Shown: positions 1-5,830 of the stretch, in pieces
How positions within the stretch are numbered: the first letter of the stretch is position 1
How the letters are laid out: every line of letters begins with the position of its first letter
Assembly: GCA_030039095.1 (NCBI GenBank)
Contig: JASHQP010000178.1
Coordinates: 1 to 7,327 of the forward strand
From: Streptosporangiaceae bacterium
Lineage (GTDB): Bacteria; Actinomycetota; Actinomycetes; Streptosporangiales; Streptosporangiaceae
DNA length: 7,327 nucleotides
Direction of reading: 5' to 3'
Translations under genes and position numbers: made by a program
Notes under the pieces: generated by a model
What the model was told of the DNA's origin: nothing
Database searches by the model: none
What the model saw: only the letters and a program-made list of their open reading frames with translations

Positions 1-1275
1 GGGGACGCCCAGGATCTCGATGGGCTCGGCGAGCGGCACGGTGTCGAAGCTCAGCGACAGCCCGTCCTCGGCCCGCTGGTCGGGAGGAAACTCGAGGGCG
101 TCGCCGTGCCCGCCCCACTGCCCCAGGTCCCCCGCGGCGGCCTCTGCCCCCCGGATCCGGAGCCGCGCATCGGGATCTGGAGCCCCGGGTTCCCCGGCGT
201 GTAGCGTTCCGGCTCCGATCTGGAACCGGCGCGGCTGGACGTCTGTGGCCGGCCAGCCTTCGGTGGCCAGCCAGCGGCCCGGATGGGTCAGGTGTCCCGA
301 CGCCGGCCGGTGCGCTTCCGGCATCCACACGCGGAGCTTGGGCTCCTGCATCACCCCGTTCTCCACGTCCTTGAGCCAGCGATCCCACCAGCGCACCGCC
401 TCCTGGAGGAAGCCGATCGCCGGCCCCGGCGATCCGTCCTCCGGGTAGTCGTGGCCCCAGGGGCCGATCAGCCCCTTGCACGGCCCGGGGTAGGCCTCGA
501 GAAACCGCAGGATGGCGTTCCGGTAGGAATCGGTCCAGCCGCCCACCATGTACACCGGGCATCCGATCGCCGCGTAGTCCTCGCAAACAGAGCCCTGGCG
601 CCAGAACTCGTCCCGCCGCTGGTGGGCCAGCCAGGCTTCGATGTACGGCGGGGTCTGCTCCAGCCGCTGCCGCCAGGTCGCCCGCCACTCCTCACCGACC
701 ACCGCGGGGTCCGGCGGGAGCGCGTTGTACGCCAGCATCGTCGAGGCCCACGGCAGCATCGCCCACGCCAGCACGCAGCCGCCCATGTAGTGGACATCGT
801 CGGCGTAACGGTCGTCGGTGGACGCGACGCTGATCACCGCCTTGAGCTCCGGCGGGTGGTGCGCGGCAATCTGCAGCCCGTTGAACCCGCCCCAGGACTT
901 GCCGATGATGCCCACCGAGCCGCTGCACCAGGGGCGCGATGCGAGCCAGCGGATGACCTCGAGCCCGTCCTCCTGCTCCAGCGGCAGGTACTCGTCGGCG
1001 AGGATGCCATCGGAATCACCGCTGCCCCGGATGTCCACCCGGACCGACGCGTAGCCGTGCCCGGCGAAGTAGTGGTGGATCGGAGCATCACGCAGCGCCA
1101 GGCCGTCGTTCTTGCGGTACGGAACGTATTCCAAGATCGCCGGCACCGGCGTTCGCTCCGCTTCCTCGGGAAGCCAGATCCTCGCGGCCAGCCGGCAGCC
1201 GTCCGGCATCGGTATCCACTCGTGCCGGATGACCCGCACACGATGGGCAAACTCGGACCTCACGGCCAACGGCAT
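1..1275 (-). CDS. CocE/NonD-family serine hydrolase (X-Pro dipeptidyl-peptidase S15-like), 3' end outside window
   Basis: Partial gene: 425 codons are open from the ATG at 1275 to the left edge with no stop. The protein has an alpha/beta-hydrolase core of the CocE/S15 family, which cleaves acyl esters or amides or X-Pro peptides. Visible motifs are LEYVPYRKND (residues 48-57, supplying the oxyanion-hole tyrosine region), VDIRGSGDSDG (80-90), nucleophile elbow GKSWGG with Ser127, GGWTDSY with Asp249, and GPWGHDYP with His275, so the catalytic triad is complete. From about residue 313 the sequence moves into the C-terminal jelly-roll domain. Family members are usually about 550-670 residues, so 130 or more are missing. 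No signal peptide is seen, so it is probably cytoplasmic. An in-frame TAA two codons before the ATG makes 1275 the earliest start. A GTG at 1263, with AAGGA 12 nt upstream, is an alternative. It begins 34 bp after cvnD and is probably co-transcribed with it. The substrate cannot be read from the sequence. Confidence 0.9.
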   Translation of the reverse strand, partial: MPLAVRSEFAHRVRVIRHEWIPMPDGCRLAARIWLPEEAERTPVPAILEYVPYRKNDGLALRDAPIHHYFAGHGYASVRVDIRGSGDSDGILADEYLPLEQEDGLEVIRWLASRPWCSGSVGIIGKSWGGFNGLQIAAHHPPELKAVISVASTDDRYADDVHYMGGCVLAWAMLPWASTMLAYNALPPDPAVVGEEWRATWRQRLEQTPPYIEAWLAHQRRDEFWRQGSVCEDYAAIGCPVYMVGGWTDSYRNAILRFLEAYPGPCKGLIGPWGHDYPEDGSPGPAIGFLQEAVRWWDRWLKDVENGVMQEPKLRVWMPEAHRPASGHLTHPGRWLATEGWPATDVQPRRFQIGAGTLHAGEPGAPDPDARLRIRGAEAAAGDLGQWGGHGDALEFPPDQRAEDGLSLSFDTVPLAEPIEILGVP

Positions 1276-1309
1276 TCCTTACACCCCAGAGATCTCGGAC
1301 GAAACAAGA

Positions 1310-1948
1310 TCATAGGGTGTGTGGAGCTGGCGGTACGGGTTCGCGCTCGGATGCGGTGCCGATCTGCATCGCCATCGCGTGCTCGACGAGCGAGATCAGG
1401 GCGGACTTGGTCGAGGCGCGGTCACGCGCGTCGACCTTGATGACCCGCACGTGCGGGCTGACCGACAGCGCATCTGCGACGTCGGCCACCTCGTGGGGGA
1501 AGCTCCCGTCAAACCCGTTGACGGCCACGATGAACGGCAGCCCGGCCGACTCGAAGTAGTCGACCGCGGGGAAGGAATCGGCCAGCCGGCGGGTGTCCAC
1601 CAGCACCACCGCTCCGATGGCCCCGTGGATCAGGTCATCCCACATGAACCAGAACCGCTGCTGGCCCGGCGTTCCGAACAGGTACAAGATCAAGCCAGCG
1701 TCGAGCGTGACCCGGCCAAAGTCCATCGCAACCGTCGTGGTGCTCTTGTCCGGGGTATGCGACAGGTCATCCAGGCTCTCACTCGCCGACGTCATCACCG
1801 CTTCCGTCGTCAGCGGCGTAATCTCCGACACCGACCCGACAAACGTGGTCTTTCCAACGCCGAACCCACCAGCCACAACGATCTTCACCGACGTCATGGC
1901 GGCATCAGCCGCCACGCCGGAGACCGCGTTAGAGCTTGCGAAGTCCAC
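1310..1948 (-). CDS. cvnD: Conservon GTPase CvnD (Ras/MglA-like small GTP-binding protein)
   Basis: This 212-residue protein is the small GTPase of a conservon, which in Streptomyces acts at the membrane downstream of the CvnA sensor. Motifs visible: P-loop GGFGVGKT (residues 27-34), the switch II region LFGTPGQQRFWFMW (90-103), G4-like VNGFDG (143-148, NxxD in place of NKxD), G5-like VDARDR (172-177), and the family-typical LISLVEHAMAM near the C terminus, followed by a Pro-rich tail of about 17 residues. I chose the GTG at 1948 because AAAGGG lies about 6 nt upstream; it overlaps the end of cvnC by 20 bp, which suggests translational coupling. An ATG at 1993 would add 15 residues unlike the family, and a later ATG just before TSVKIVVAGG is also possible. 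Much of its central coding DNA is nearly identical to the second copy at the right edge. Confidence 0.93.
   Translation of the reverse strand: MDFASSNAVSGVAADAAMTSVKIVVAGGFGVGKTTFVGSVSEITPLTTEAVMTSASESLDDLSHTPDKSTTTVAMDFGRVTLDAGLILYLFGTPGQQRFWFMWDDLIHGAIGAVVLVDTRRLADSFPAVDYFESAGLPFIVAVNGFDGSFPHEVADVADALSVSPHVRVIKVDARDRASTKSALISLVEHAMAMQIGTASEREPVPPAPHTL
1364..1734. repeat. Left copy of a duplicated cvnD segment
   Basis: This segment aligns without gaps to 6957-7327 at a constant offset of 5593 bp and in the same orientation. Over 1512-1734 only 3 of 223 bases differ by my hand count; over 1364-1511 about 29 of 148 differ. The alignment may continue past the right edge of the window. Left of 1364 the two genes have no resemblance. 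Confidence 0.95.
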
Positions 1949-2345
1949 TGAGCACCCTTTCAAGCAGGTTGAGATCGGGCCCGCCCTGCGCATGATCCAG
2001 CTGATGCACCCGCACCAGCCCTTCGACCGCCATATCAGCGATCAGGATCCGCACCACGCCTAGCGGCATCCGCAGCATCGCGGAGATCTCCGCCACCGAC
2101 CGCCAGCCCCCGCCCAACCCGAGAATGGACTGGCATTCCGGGCTCAGCACCGACAGATCCCGGTCTTGGTAGTGAGCCACGGCGACCATCGCCTCGATCT
2201 CGAGCTGGTACCTCGGCTCCGTCCTCCCCCCCGTGACCGCGTACGGCCGCACCAGGAAATCTTCTGCGTCGCTCAGATCCGTCCCGTCAGGAACGTCATA
2301 ACCCGCAGGAGGCCAGTCATCGCGTCCCGGGACCGGCACCAGCAT
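1929..2345 (-). CDS. cvnC: Conservon DUF742 protein CvnC
   Basis: This 138-residue protein belongs to the DUF742 family, the third conservon subunit, thought to connect the sensor and the GTPase. It shows the diagnostic VRPYAVTGGRT (residues 32-42), a winged-helix-like segment RSVAEISAMLRMPLGVVRIL (82-101) continuing to GLVRVH, and the conserved end DLNLLERVLSGLRKL. An in-frame TGA lies 12 nt before the ATG at 2345, so 2345 is close to the earliest possible start. GGGAG touches that ATG directly, which makes the GTG at 2339 (6-nt spacing) at least as good a start. The strongest Shine-Dalgarno nearby (AGGAGGG at 2384-2378) points instead to a GTG at 2370 in another frame. The stop overlaps the start of cvnD. 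The gene follows cvnA directly, with no roadblock gene between. Confidence 0.92.
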   Translation of the reverse strand: MLVPVPGRDDWPPAGYDVPDGTDLSDAEDFLVRPYAVTGGRTEPRYQLEIEAMVAVAHYQDRDLSVLSPECQSILGLGGGWRSVAEISAMLRMPLGVVRILIADMAVEGLVRVHQLDHAQGGPDLNLLERVLSGLRKL

Positions 2346-2370
2346 CTCCCGGACGCATCAGCAGACTCAC
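2317..2370 (-). CDS. Possible 17-codon ORF overlapping the cvnC start
   Basis: A GTG at 2370 sits 7 nt after AGGAGGG (2384-2378), the best Shine-Dalgarno match I found in the window. It opens a frame of 17 codons (MSLLMRPGDAGAGPGTR) ending with TGA at 2319-2317, about 28 nt inside cvnC in a different frame. It could be a coupling leader, the original cvnC start displaced by an indel, or a chance ORF beside a Shine-Dalgarno that also helps recruit ribosomes to cvnC. Nothing in the peptide suggests its own function. Confidence 0.3.
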   Translation of the reverse strand: MSLLMRPGDAGAGPGTR

Positions 2371-2399
2371 TGCCGCTCCCTCCTGACTTGCGCTCAGGC

Positions 2400-2415
2400 G
2401 ACCGTCATAACGGTC
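2400..2415. other. Short inverted repeat at the cvnA stop codon
   Basis: GACCGT at 2400-2405 and ACGGTC at 2410-2415 form a 6-bp stem with a 4-nt loop (CATA), overlapping the cvnA stop at 2416-2414 and lying in the 68-bp gap before cvnC. There is no U-tract, so it is a weak candidate at most for a pause or processing hairpin. It could be chance. Confidence 0.3.
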
Positions 2416-5400
2416 AGGCCTCATCCGATGTCTCGCCCTCTCCACCATCAGACCCAGCTCCGCTCGCGGCGGCCCGCCCCCTGAGGACGCCTCGCTGGTA
2501 GCTGGCAAAACGATCACGCGTCGCCGCGGCGGACCTGACCGAGGCGGCGGCCCGGGCGGCCTGGCCGACCGCCGGCGCGGCTGCTGTCCCGGGAACCAGG
2601 TTGGCCTTGGGCACCCGCTTGGGGAGCCCCGCGGACGTCGTGCCCGCGGAGGCCGGCGCGTGGACCACCTGGGCGGCCCGCCAGCCTTCGTCCGCCGGAG
2701 AGGCCCAGCTGCCGCTGCTGCCGGCGCTCTCCTGGGACTGACCCGGCGTGCTGACCACCCGTCGCACGCGGCGGAACCAGTCCGACTCCACGGCTTCGAA
2801 GATCGGCAGCCGGTTCTGCTCTTCGGCGTCGGCCACTGGCGGCACGACCACGCCGCTCGGTGAGCGCGGCGGGGAGACGGGCGAGCCGAGAGGGGCGCTG
2901 AGCGGGCCAGACGCGTTCGGCGGGCCGAGCGGACCGGACACACTCGGCGGGCCGAGCGGACCGGACACACTCGGCGGGCCCAGCGGACCGGACACACTCG
3001 GCGGGCCCAGCGGACCGGACCCGGTGGGGGAACTGAACGGGCCAGACACACTCGGGGAACCGAATGACTGGGGCGCGTTCTGGCCGCCGAACGTCCGGTC
3101 CGGAGGCGCTGCCGAATCCACGTCGGGTTCGGCGGCTGGTGCGATGGAGTCCCGGAACGCGGGCAGGGGCCCGGTCGTGGCCGGCCACGTGTTTTCTGGC
3201 TGTGGAACGGGCCCGCTCACCGGCAGCGGTCCCGAATTCGCCAGGTCCCCGTCGGTACGCAGCGGCGCGAACCTGGGCCTTCGGGCGACGCTGATGTCGT
3301 GTTCCCCGGTGCTCTCCGAACCTCCGTCCGCCACCGGCCATGACCCCGAGTGGCCGGACTCGGCCGGCCTGCGCCGGGGCATGGGACCGGTCTGGCTCTC
3401 CCGCGTGATCGCCTCGTCCGGCAGCCAGACCAGGGCGATCAGGCCGCCGCCGTCCGAGTGGCGCAGCCGGACCCTGATGCCGTGCCTGGCCGCCAGCCGG
3501 GCCACCACGAACAGGCCCATGCGGCGCGACACCGCCACGTCCACCACCGGCGGGTTGTCCAGCCGCCAGTTGGCGTGGGCCATCTCGTCTGCTTCCATGC
3601 CGACACCCTGGTCGGCGATCTCCAGCAGCGCCCCCCCGCTGCCGAGCAGGTGCCCGGCGATCGTGACAGGTGAGTCCGCGGCCGAGAACGACGTGGCGTT
3701 CTCCACCAGCTCGGCGGTCAGGTGCACCACGTCGCTCACCGCCTGGGCGCGCACAGCGATGCCCGGCTGCACGTTCAGGGTGACCCGCTCGTAACGCTCG
3801 ATCTCGGACAGGGCCGCGCGGAGCACGTCGACGAGCGCCACCGGCCGGTTCCACCGCCGGGAGAGGTCCTGGCCGGCGAGCACCAGGAGGTTCTCTGAGT
3901 TGCGGCGCATGCGGGTGGCCAGGTGGTCCATCTGGAACAGGCTGGCCAGCCGCTTGGAATCCTGCTCGCCCTGCTCGAGGCTGTCGATGAGGCGGATCTG
4001 CCGTTCCACGAGCGACTGGCTGCGCCGGGAGAGGTTCACGAACATCGCGTTGACGTTCCCCCGCAGCGCAGCCTCGTTCGCCGCCAGCCGCAGCGCCTCC
4101 CTGTGCACCTGGTCGAACGCCCGCGCCACCTCACCGATCTCGTCGGCGGAATGGACGTCGATGGGCTCGACCTCGAGAGAGACGCCCTCACCGTCGGTCT
4201 CTGCCATCAGGCGAACCGTCTCCGGCAGCCGGACCCCCGCGATCTCGAGGGCGCCCGCACGCAGGCGGCGCAGCGGCCGGATCATGGACTGGCCGACGAG
4301 CGCGATCAGCACCAGGGCCAGCACCAGAAGGAGGAGCACTCCGGCGCCCTCGACCAGCGCCGCCTCCGTCGCGCCGTCCCGAAGCGACCCGCTTTGCGCG
4401 ATGATCGACGACATCAGCTGCCGCTCGACCGATCCGAGGGCGCTCGTGATGTACGAGGCATTGCCGGTCGCGACCACGAACGCGGGGTCGCTCGCAGAGG
4501 TGGTGTTGGTCGTCAGCTGCGAGGACGCCTGCTGCAGTTCCTGCTGTGCCTCGGCCGCAAGCGCCGAGGACAGCTGGCTGTTGTAGAGCTGCCGCTGGGC
4601 GGCCGTCGCTGTGAGGTTGAAGGCGGACAGGTTCGCGGCCTGCTCCGCCGCCGCCTCGTTCAGGACGCTCAGCGATTCGGAGCCGAGCTGAAGCGCTCCC
4701 TGCTGGCTCGGGCGAAGCGCCGAGGTCACGATCGCCTGCTGCTCCGACGCCTCTTCCTTCATGCCGGAGATGAGCGCGGTCACCTGCACGGTGTCGGCCA
4801 GCGACGCGTCCTTGCTGCCCGCCGAGACCTCGTTCTCGAGCGCGAGAAGCTGCGTGATGATGGCGCCGTAGTCGTTGATCACCGTCAGCACGGGGAGCCT
4901 GGTGCTCGTCGCGGCCGTCCGCAGGGCCGAGAGATCGCCGATCGCCGTGATCGCGGCCTGGGCCTGCGTTTGCGCCAGCGCCGGATACGAGCCGCCGATG
5001 GTGGCCGCCACGCTGCTGACCTGGGCTGCCGCCAGTTTCGATGCCCTGTAGTCCGACTGCAGCAGCAGCTGCTCGTCCGCAGCGTGCGCCCGGGTTTGGG
5101 CGCTCGGCGACAAAGCGTTCGCCCGCCCGCCGCTGGCGCCCATCGCGATGAAGGTGACGGTGTCCTCACGCTCGTTCTGCAGGGCCTGGGCCAGGTTGGT
5201 GGCATCGCCGGCCAGGACGGCCAGCCGCTGCACCTGCTGGAAGCTCTGCGCTGTACGCAACGAGGAGACGACGGCAACGCCGCCGAACACCACGGCCACG
5301 AGCACCGGCACGGCGATCAGCAGCAGCAGGCGCGAGCGTACGCGCCAGTCCCTCAGGGAAAAGCGACGGCCCCAGACCGCCGGGCCCGAGCCGCCGCCGA

Positions 5401-5596
5401 CTGACTGATCCTGCGGCCCGTGGCCGCCGGGCCTGCGGTGGCCACCCGAAGTCGCGTGATCGTCGGCCGGTCCCCCGCCGGCCTCGCCTGCCCCCTTCAC
5501 TGGATCGTAGCTCGGAGCGGCGGGCCGCCGGATCGTCCGGCGAGCTAGCCAGTCTGCGCTCTTGCGCCCGCGACGAAGGGCTTCATGGCTCTTCAT
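2414..5596 (-). CDS. cvnA: Conservon sensor kinase-like protein CvnA with NIT (nitrate/nitrite-sensing type) extracellular domain
   Basis: A 1060-residue membrane protein, the receptor of the conservon. In order: a Gly/Arg-rich cytoplasmic extension (1-82), TM1 (about 88-112), a long Ala/Gln/Ser-rich helical extracytoplasmic domain of NIT type (about 113-415), TM2 (about 417-438), HAMP (about 438-505), a DHp-like helix pair with MDHLATRMRR (candidate His558), and a HATPase_c domain with N box ELVENATSFS (Asn633), G1 DQGVGM (662-667), G2 MGLFVVARLAARHG (693-706) and GGGLIALVWLP. The C-terminal third is low-complexity with a 9-residue repeat (about 860-895), then WFRR (940-943), LPKRVPKANLVPG (991-1003) and RGVLRGRAA, motifs typical of actinobacterial relatives. 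NIT domains are proposed to sense nitrate or nitrite, but the ligand here is unknown. The ATG at 5596 has no good Shine-Dalgarno; it overlaps the stop of an upstream short ORF, so coupling is possible. Kinase activity is not certain, since CvnA proteins may act mainly as ATP-dependent scaffolds. Confidence 0.93.
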   Translation of the reverse strand: MKSHEALRRGRKSADWLARRTIRRPAAPSYDPVKGAGEAGGGPADDHATSGGHRRPGGHGPQDQSVGGGSGPAVWGRRFSLRDWRVRSRLLLLIAVPVLVAVVFGGVAVVSSLRTAQSFQQVQRLAVLAGDATNLAQALQNEREDTVTFIAMGASGGRANALSPSAQTRAHAADEQLLLQSDYRASKLAAAQVSSVAATIGGSYPALAQTQAQAAITAIGDLSALRTAATSTRLPVLTVINDYGAIITQLLALENEVSAGSKDASLADTVQVTALISGMKEEASEQQAIVTSALRPSQQGALQLGSESLSVLNEAAAEQAANLSAFNLTATAAQRQLYNSQLSSALAAEAQQELQQASSQLTTNTTSASDPAFVVATGNASYITSALGSVERQLMSSIIAQSGSLRDGATEAALVEGAGVLLLLVLALVLIALVGQSMIRPLRRLRAGALEIAGVRLPETVRLMAETDGEGVSLEVEPIDVHSADEIGEVARAFDQVHREALRLAANEAALRGNVNAMFVNLSRRSQSLVERQIRLIDSLEQGEQDSKRLASLFQMDHLATRMRRNSENLLVLAGQDLSRRWNRPVALVDVLRAALSEIERYERVTLNVQPGIAVRAQAVSDVVHLTAELVENATSFSAADSPVTIAGHLLGSGGALLEIADQGVGMEADEMAHANWRLDNPPVVDVAVSRRMGLFVVARLAARHGIRVRLRHSDGGGLIALVWLPDEAITRESQTGPMPRRRPAESGHSGSWPVADGGSESTGEHDISVARRPRFAPLRTDGDLANSGPLPVSGPVPQPENTWPATTGPLPAFRDSIAPAAEPDVDSAAPPDRTFGGQNAPQSFGSPSVSGPFSSPTGSGPLGPPSVSGPLGPPSVSGPLGPPSVSGPLGPPNASGPLSAPLGSPVSPPRSPSGVVVPPVADAEEQNRLPIFEAVESDWFRRVRRVVSTPGQSQESAGSSGSWASPADEGWRAAQVVHAPASAGTTSAGLPKRVPKANLVPGTAAAPAVGQAARAAASVRSAAATRDRFASYQRGVLRGRAAASGAGSDGGEGETSDEA
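2918..3020. repeat. 27-bp in-frame tandem repeat inside cvnA, about 3.8 copies
   Basis: Units begin at 2918, 2945, 2972 and 2999 (the last is cut after 22 bp). Units 1 and 2 are identical, unit 3 differs by one base, and unit 4 matches unit 3 over its 22 bp. Each unit encodes nine residues, GPLGPPSVS, in the proline-rich linker of CvnA. Degenerate half-units flank the array at 2903-2920 and 3038-3055. The length of 27 (9 x 3) keeps the frame through copy-number change. Confidence 0.93.
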
Positions 5597-5646
5597 AGCG
5601 GGAGCGGCCGGACGCCACCGAGGCCGGGGCCTCCCGGAACCGACAT
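5593..5646 (-). CDS. Possible 17-codon leader ORF upstream of cvnA
   Basis: An ATG at 5646 follows GAGGGG (5660-5655) by 8 nt and opens a 17-codon frame (MSVPGGPGLGGVRPLPL). Its TGA (5595-5593) overlaps the cvnA ATG (5596-5594) as ATGA. Because cvnA has no convincing Shine-Dalgarno of its own, this arrangement fits translational coupling from a leader. The peptide is Gly/Pro/Leu-rich and resembles nothing I recognise. A chance ORF remains possible, because cvnA might start further inside. Confidence 0.4.
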   Translation of the reverse strand: MSVPGGPGLGGVRPLPL

Positions 5647-5678
5647 AGCGAGTACCCCTCTTAAGCAGCTATAACTCG

Positions 5679-5700
5679 GAAAGCCACCATAATGGCTTTC
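5679..5700. promoter_or_regulatory. Perfect 8-bp inverted repeat, candidate operator
   Basis: GAAAGCCA (5679-5686) and TGGCTTTC (5693-5700) are exact reverse complements separated by 6 nt (CCATAA). The arm centres are 14 bp apart. It lies just upstream of the minus-strand -10-like TATAGC and downstream of the plus-strand TATAAC, a good place for a regulator controlling both directions. No T-run follows either side, so a terminator is unlikely. Confidence 0.55.
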
Positions 5701-5734
5701 GGCACGTCTACGCTGACCATGAGCAGAGTATCGC

Positions 5735-5753
5735 GGTCACTCACGCTGTGACC
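5735..5753. promoter_or_regulatory. GGTCAC-N7-GTGACC inverted repeat, candidate operator
   Basis: A perfect 6-bp dyad with a 7-nt spacer sits about 80-95 bp before the preferred lipoprotein start. A third half-site, TGACC, occurs at 5714-5718, giving three TGACC/GGTCA elements in 40 bp. This resembles a dimeric transcription factor site, but the regulator cannot be named. Confidence 0.4.
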
Positions 5754-5818
5754 TAAGAATGGCTTATGCTCCATCAGCGAATGATTTGTACACCAGCAAC
5801 AGCCTGCACACAAGGAAC

Positions 5819-5823
5819 AGAGG
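5819..5823 (+). promoter_or_regulatory. Ribosome binding site deciding the lipoprotein start
   Basis: AGAGG at 5819-5823 lies 7 nt before the GTG at 5831. The ATG at 5759 has no comparable purine-rich site, so this element favours the shorter protein. Confidence 0.6.
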
Positions 5824-5830
5824 CAGTCTC

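Larger units (their letters stand above)
5597..5830. promoter_or_regulatory. Divergent control region between cvnA and the lipoprotein gene
   Basis: This stretch must hold the promoters for both divergent genes and is noticeably more AT-rich in its middle (about 5660-5800) than the coding DNA. TATAAC at 5670-5675 on the plus strand and TATAGC at 5673-5668 on the minus strand are overlapping -10-like hexamers; TATGCT at 5765-5770 is another plus-strand candidate. I see no convincing TTGACA-like -35 element at the right spacing for any of them. Two inverted repeats, listed separately, lie inside. Confidence 0.5.

Noticed and set aside
283..1440. Plus-strand open frame of 385 codons opposite the hydrolase
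   Set aside because: The minus strand encodes a clear S15-type hydrolase with an intact triad; this frame is its Arg-rich shadow and also runs across the end of cvnD.
1949..1993. Upstream ATG start for cvnD
   Set aside because: It would overlap cvnC much more and add 15 residues unlike the GTPase family; the GTG at 1948 has AAAGGG at good spacing.
2918..3020. CRISPR-like array
   Set aside because: The repeats are directly adjacent without unique spacers, are 27 bp in frame, and encode a protein repeat in CvnA.
3923..5404. Plus-strand open frame of 493 codons opposite cvnA
   Set aside because: It is antisense to a fully motif-supported CvnA, its translation is Arg/His/Gly-rich low complexity, and long antisense frames are expected in GC-rich actinobacterial DNA.
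5759..5830. Upstream ATG start for the lipoprotein gene
   Set aside because: It lacks a Shine-Dalgarno and adds 24 polar residues before the signal peptide, from AT-rich DNA; the GTG at 5831 has AGAGG at 7 nt.
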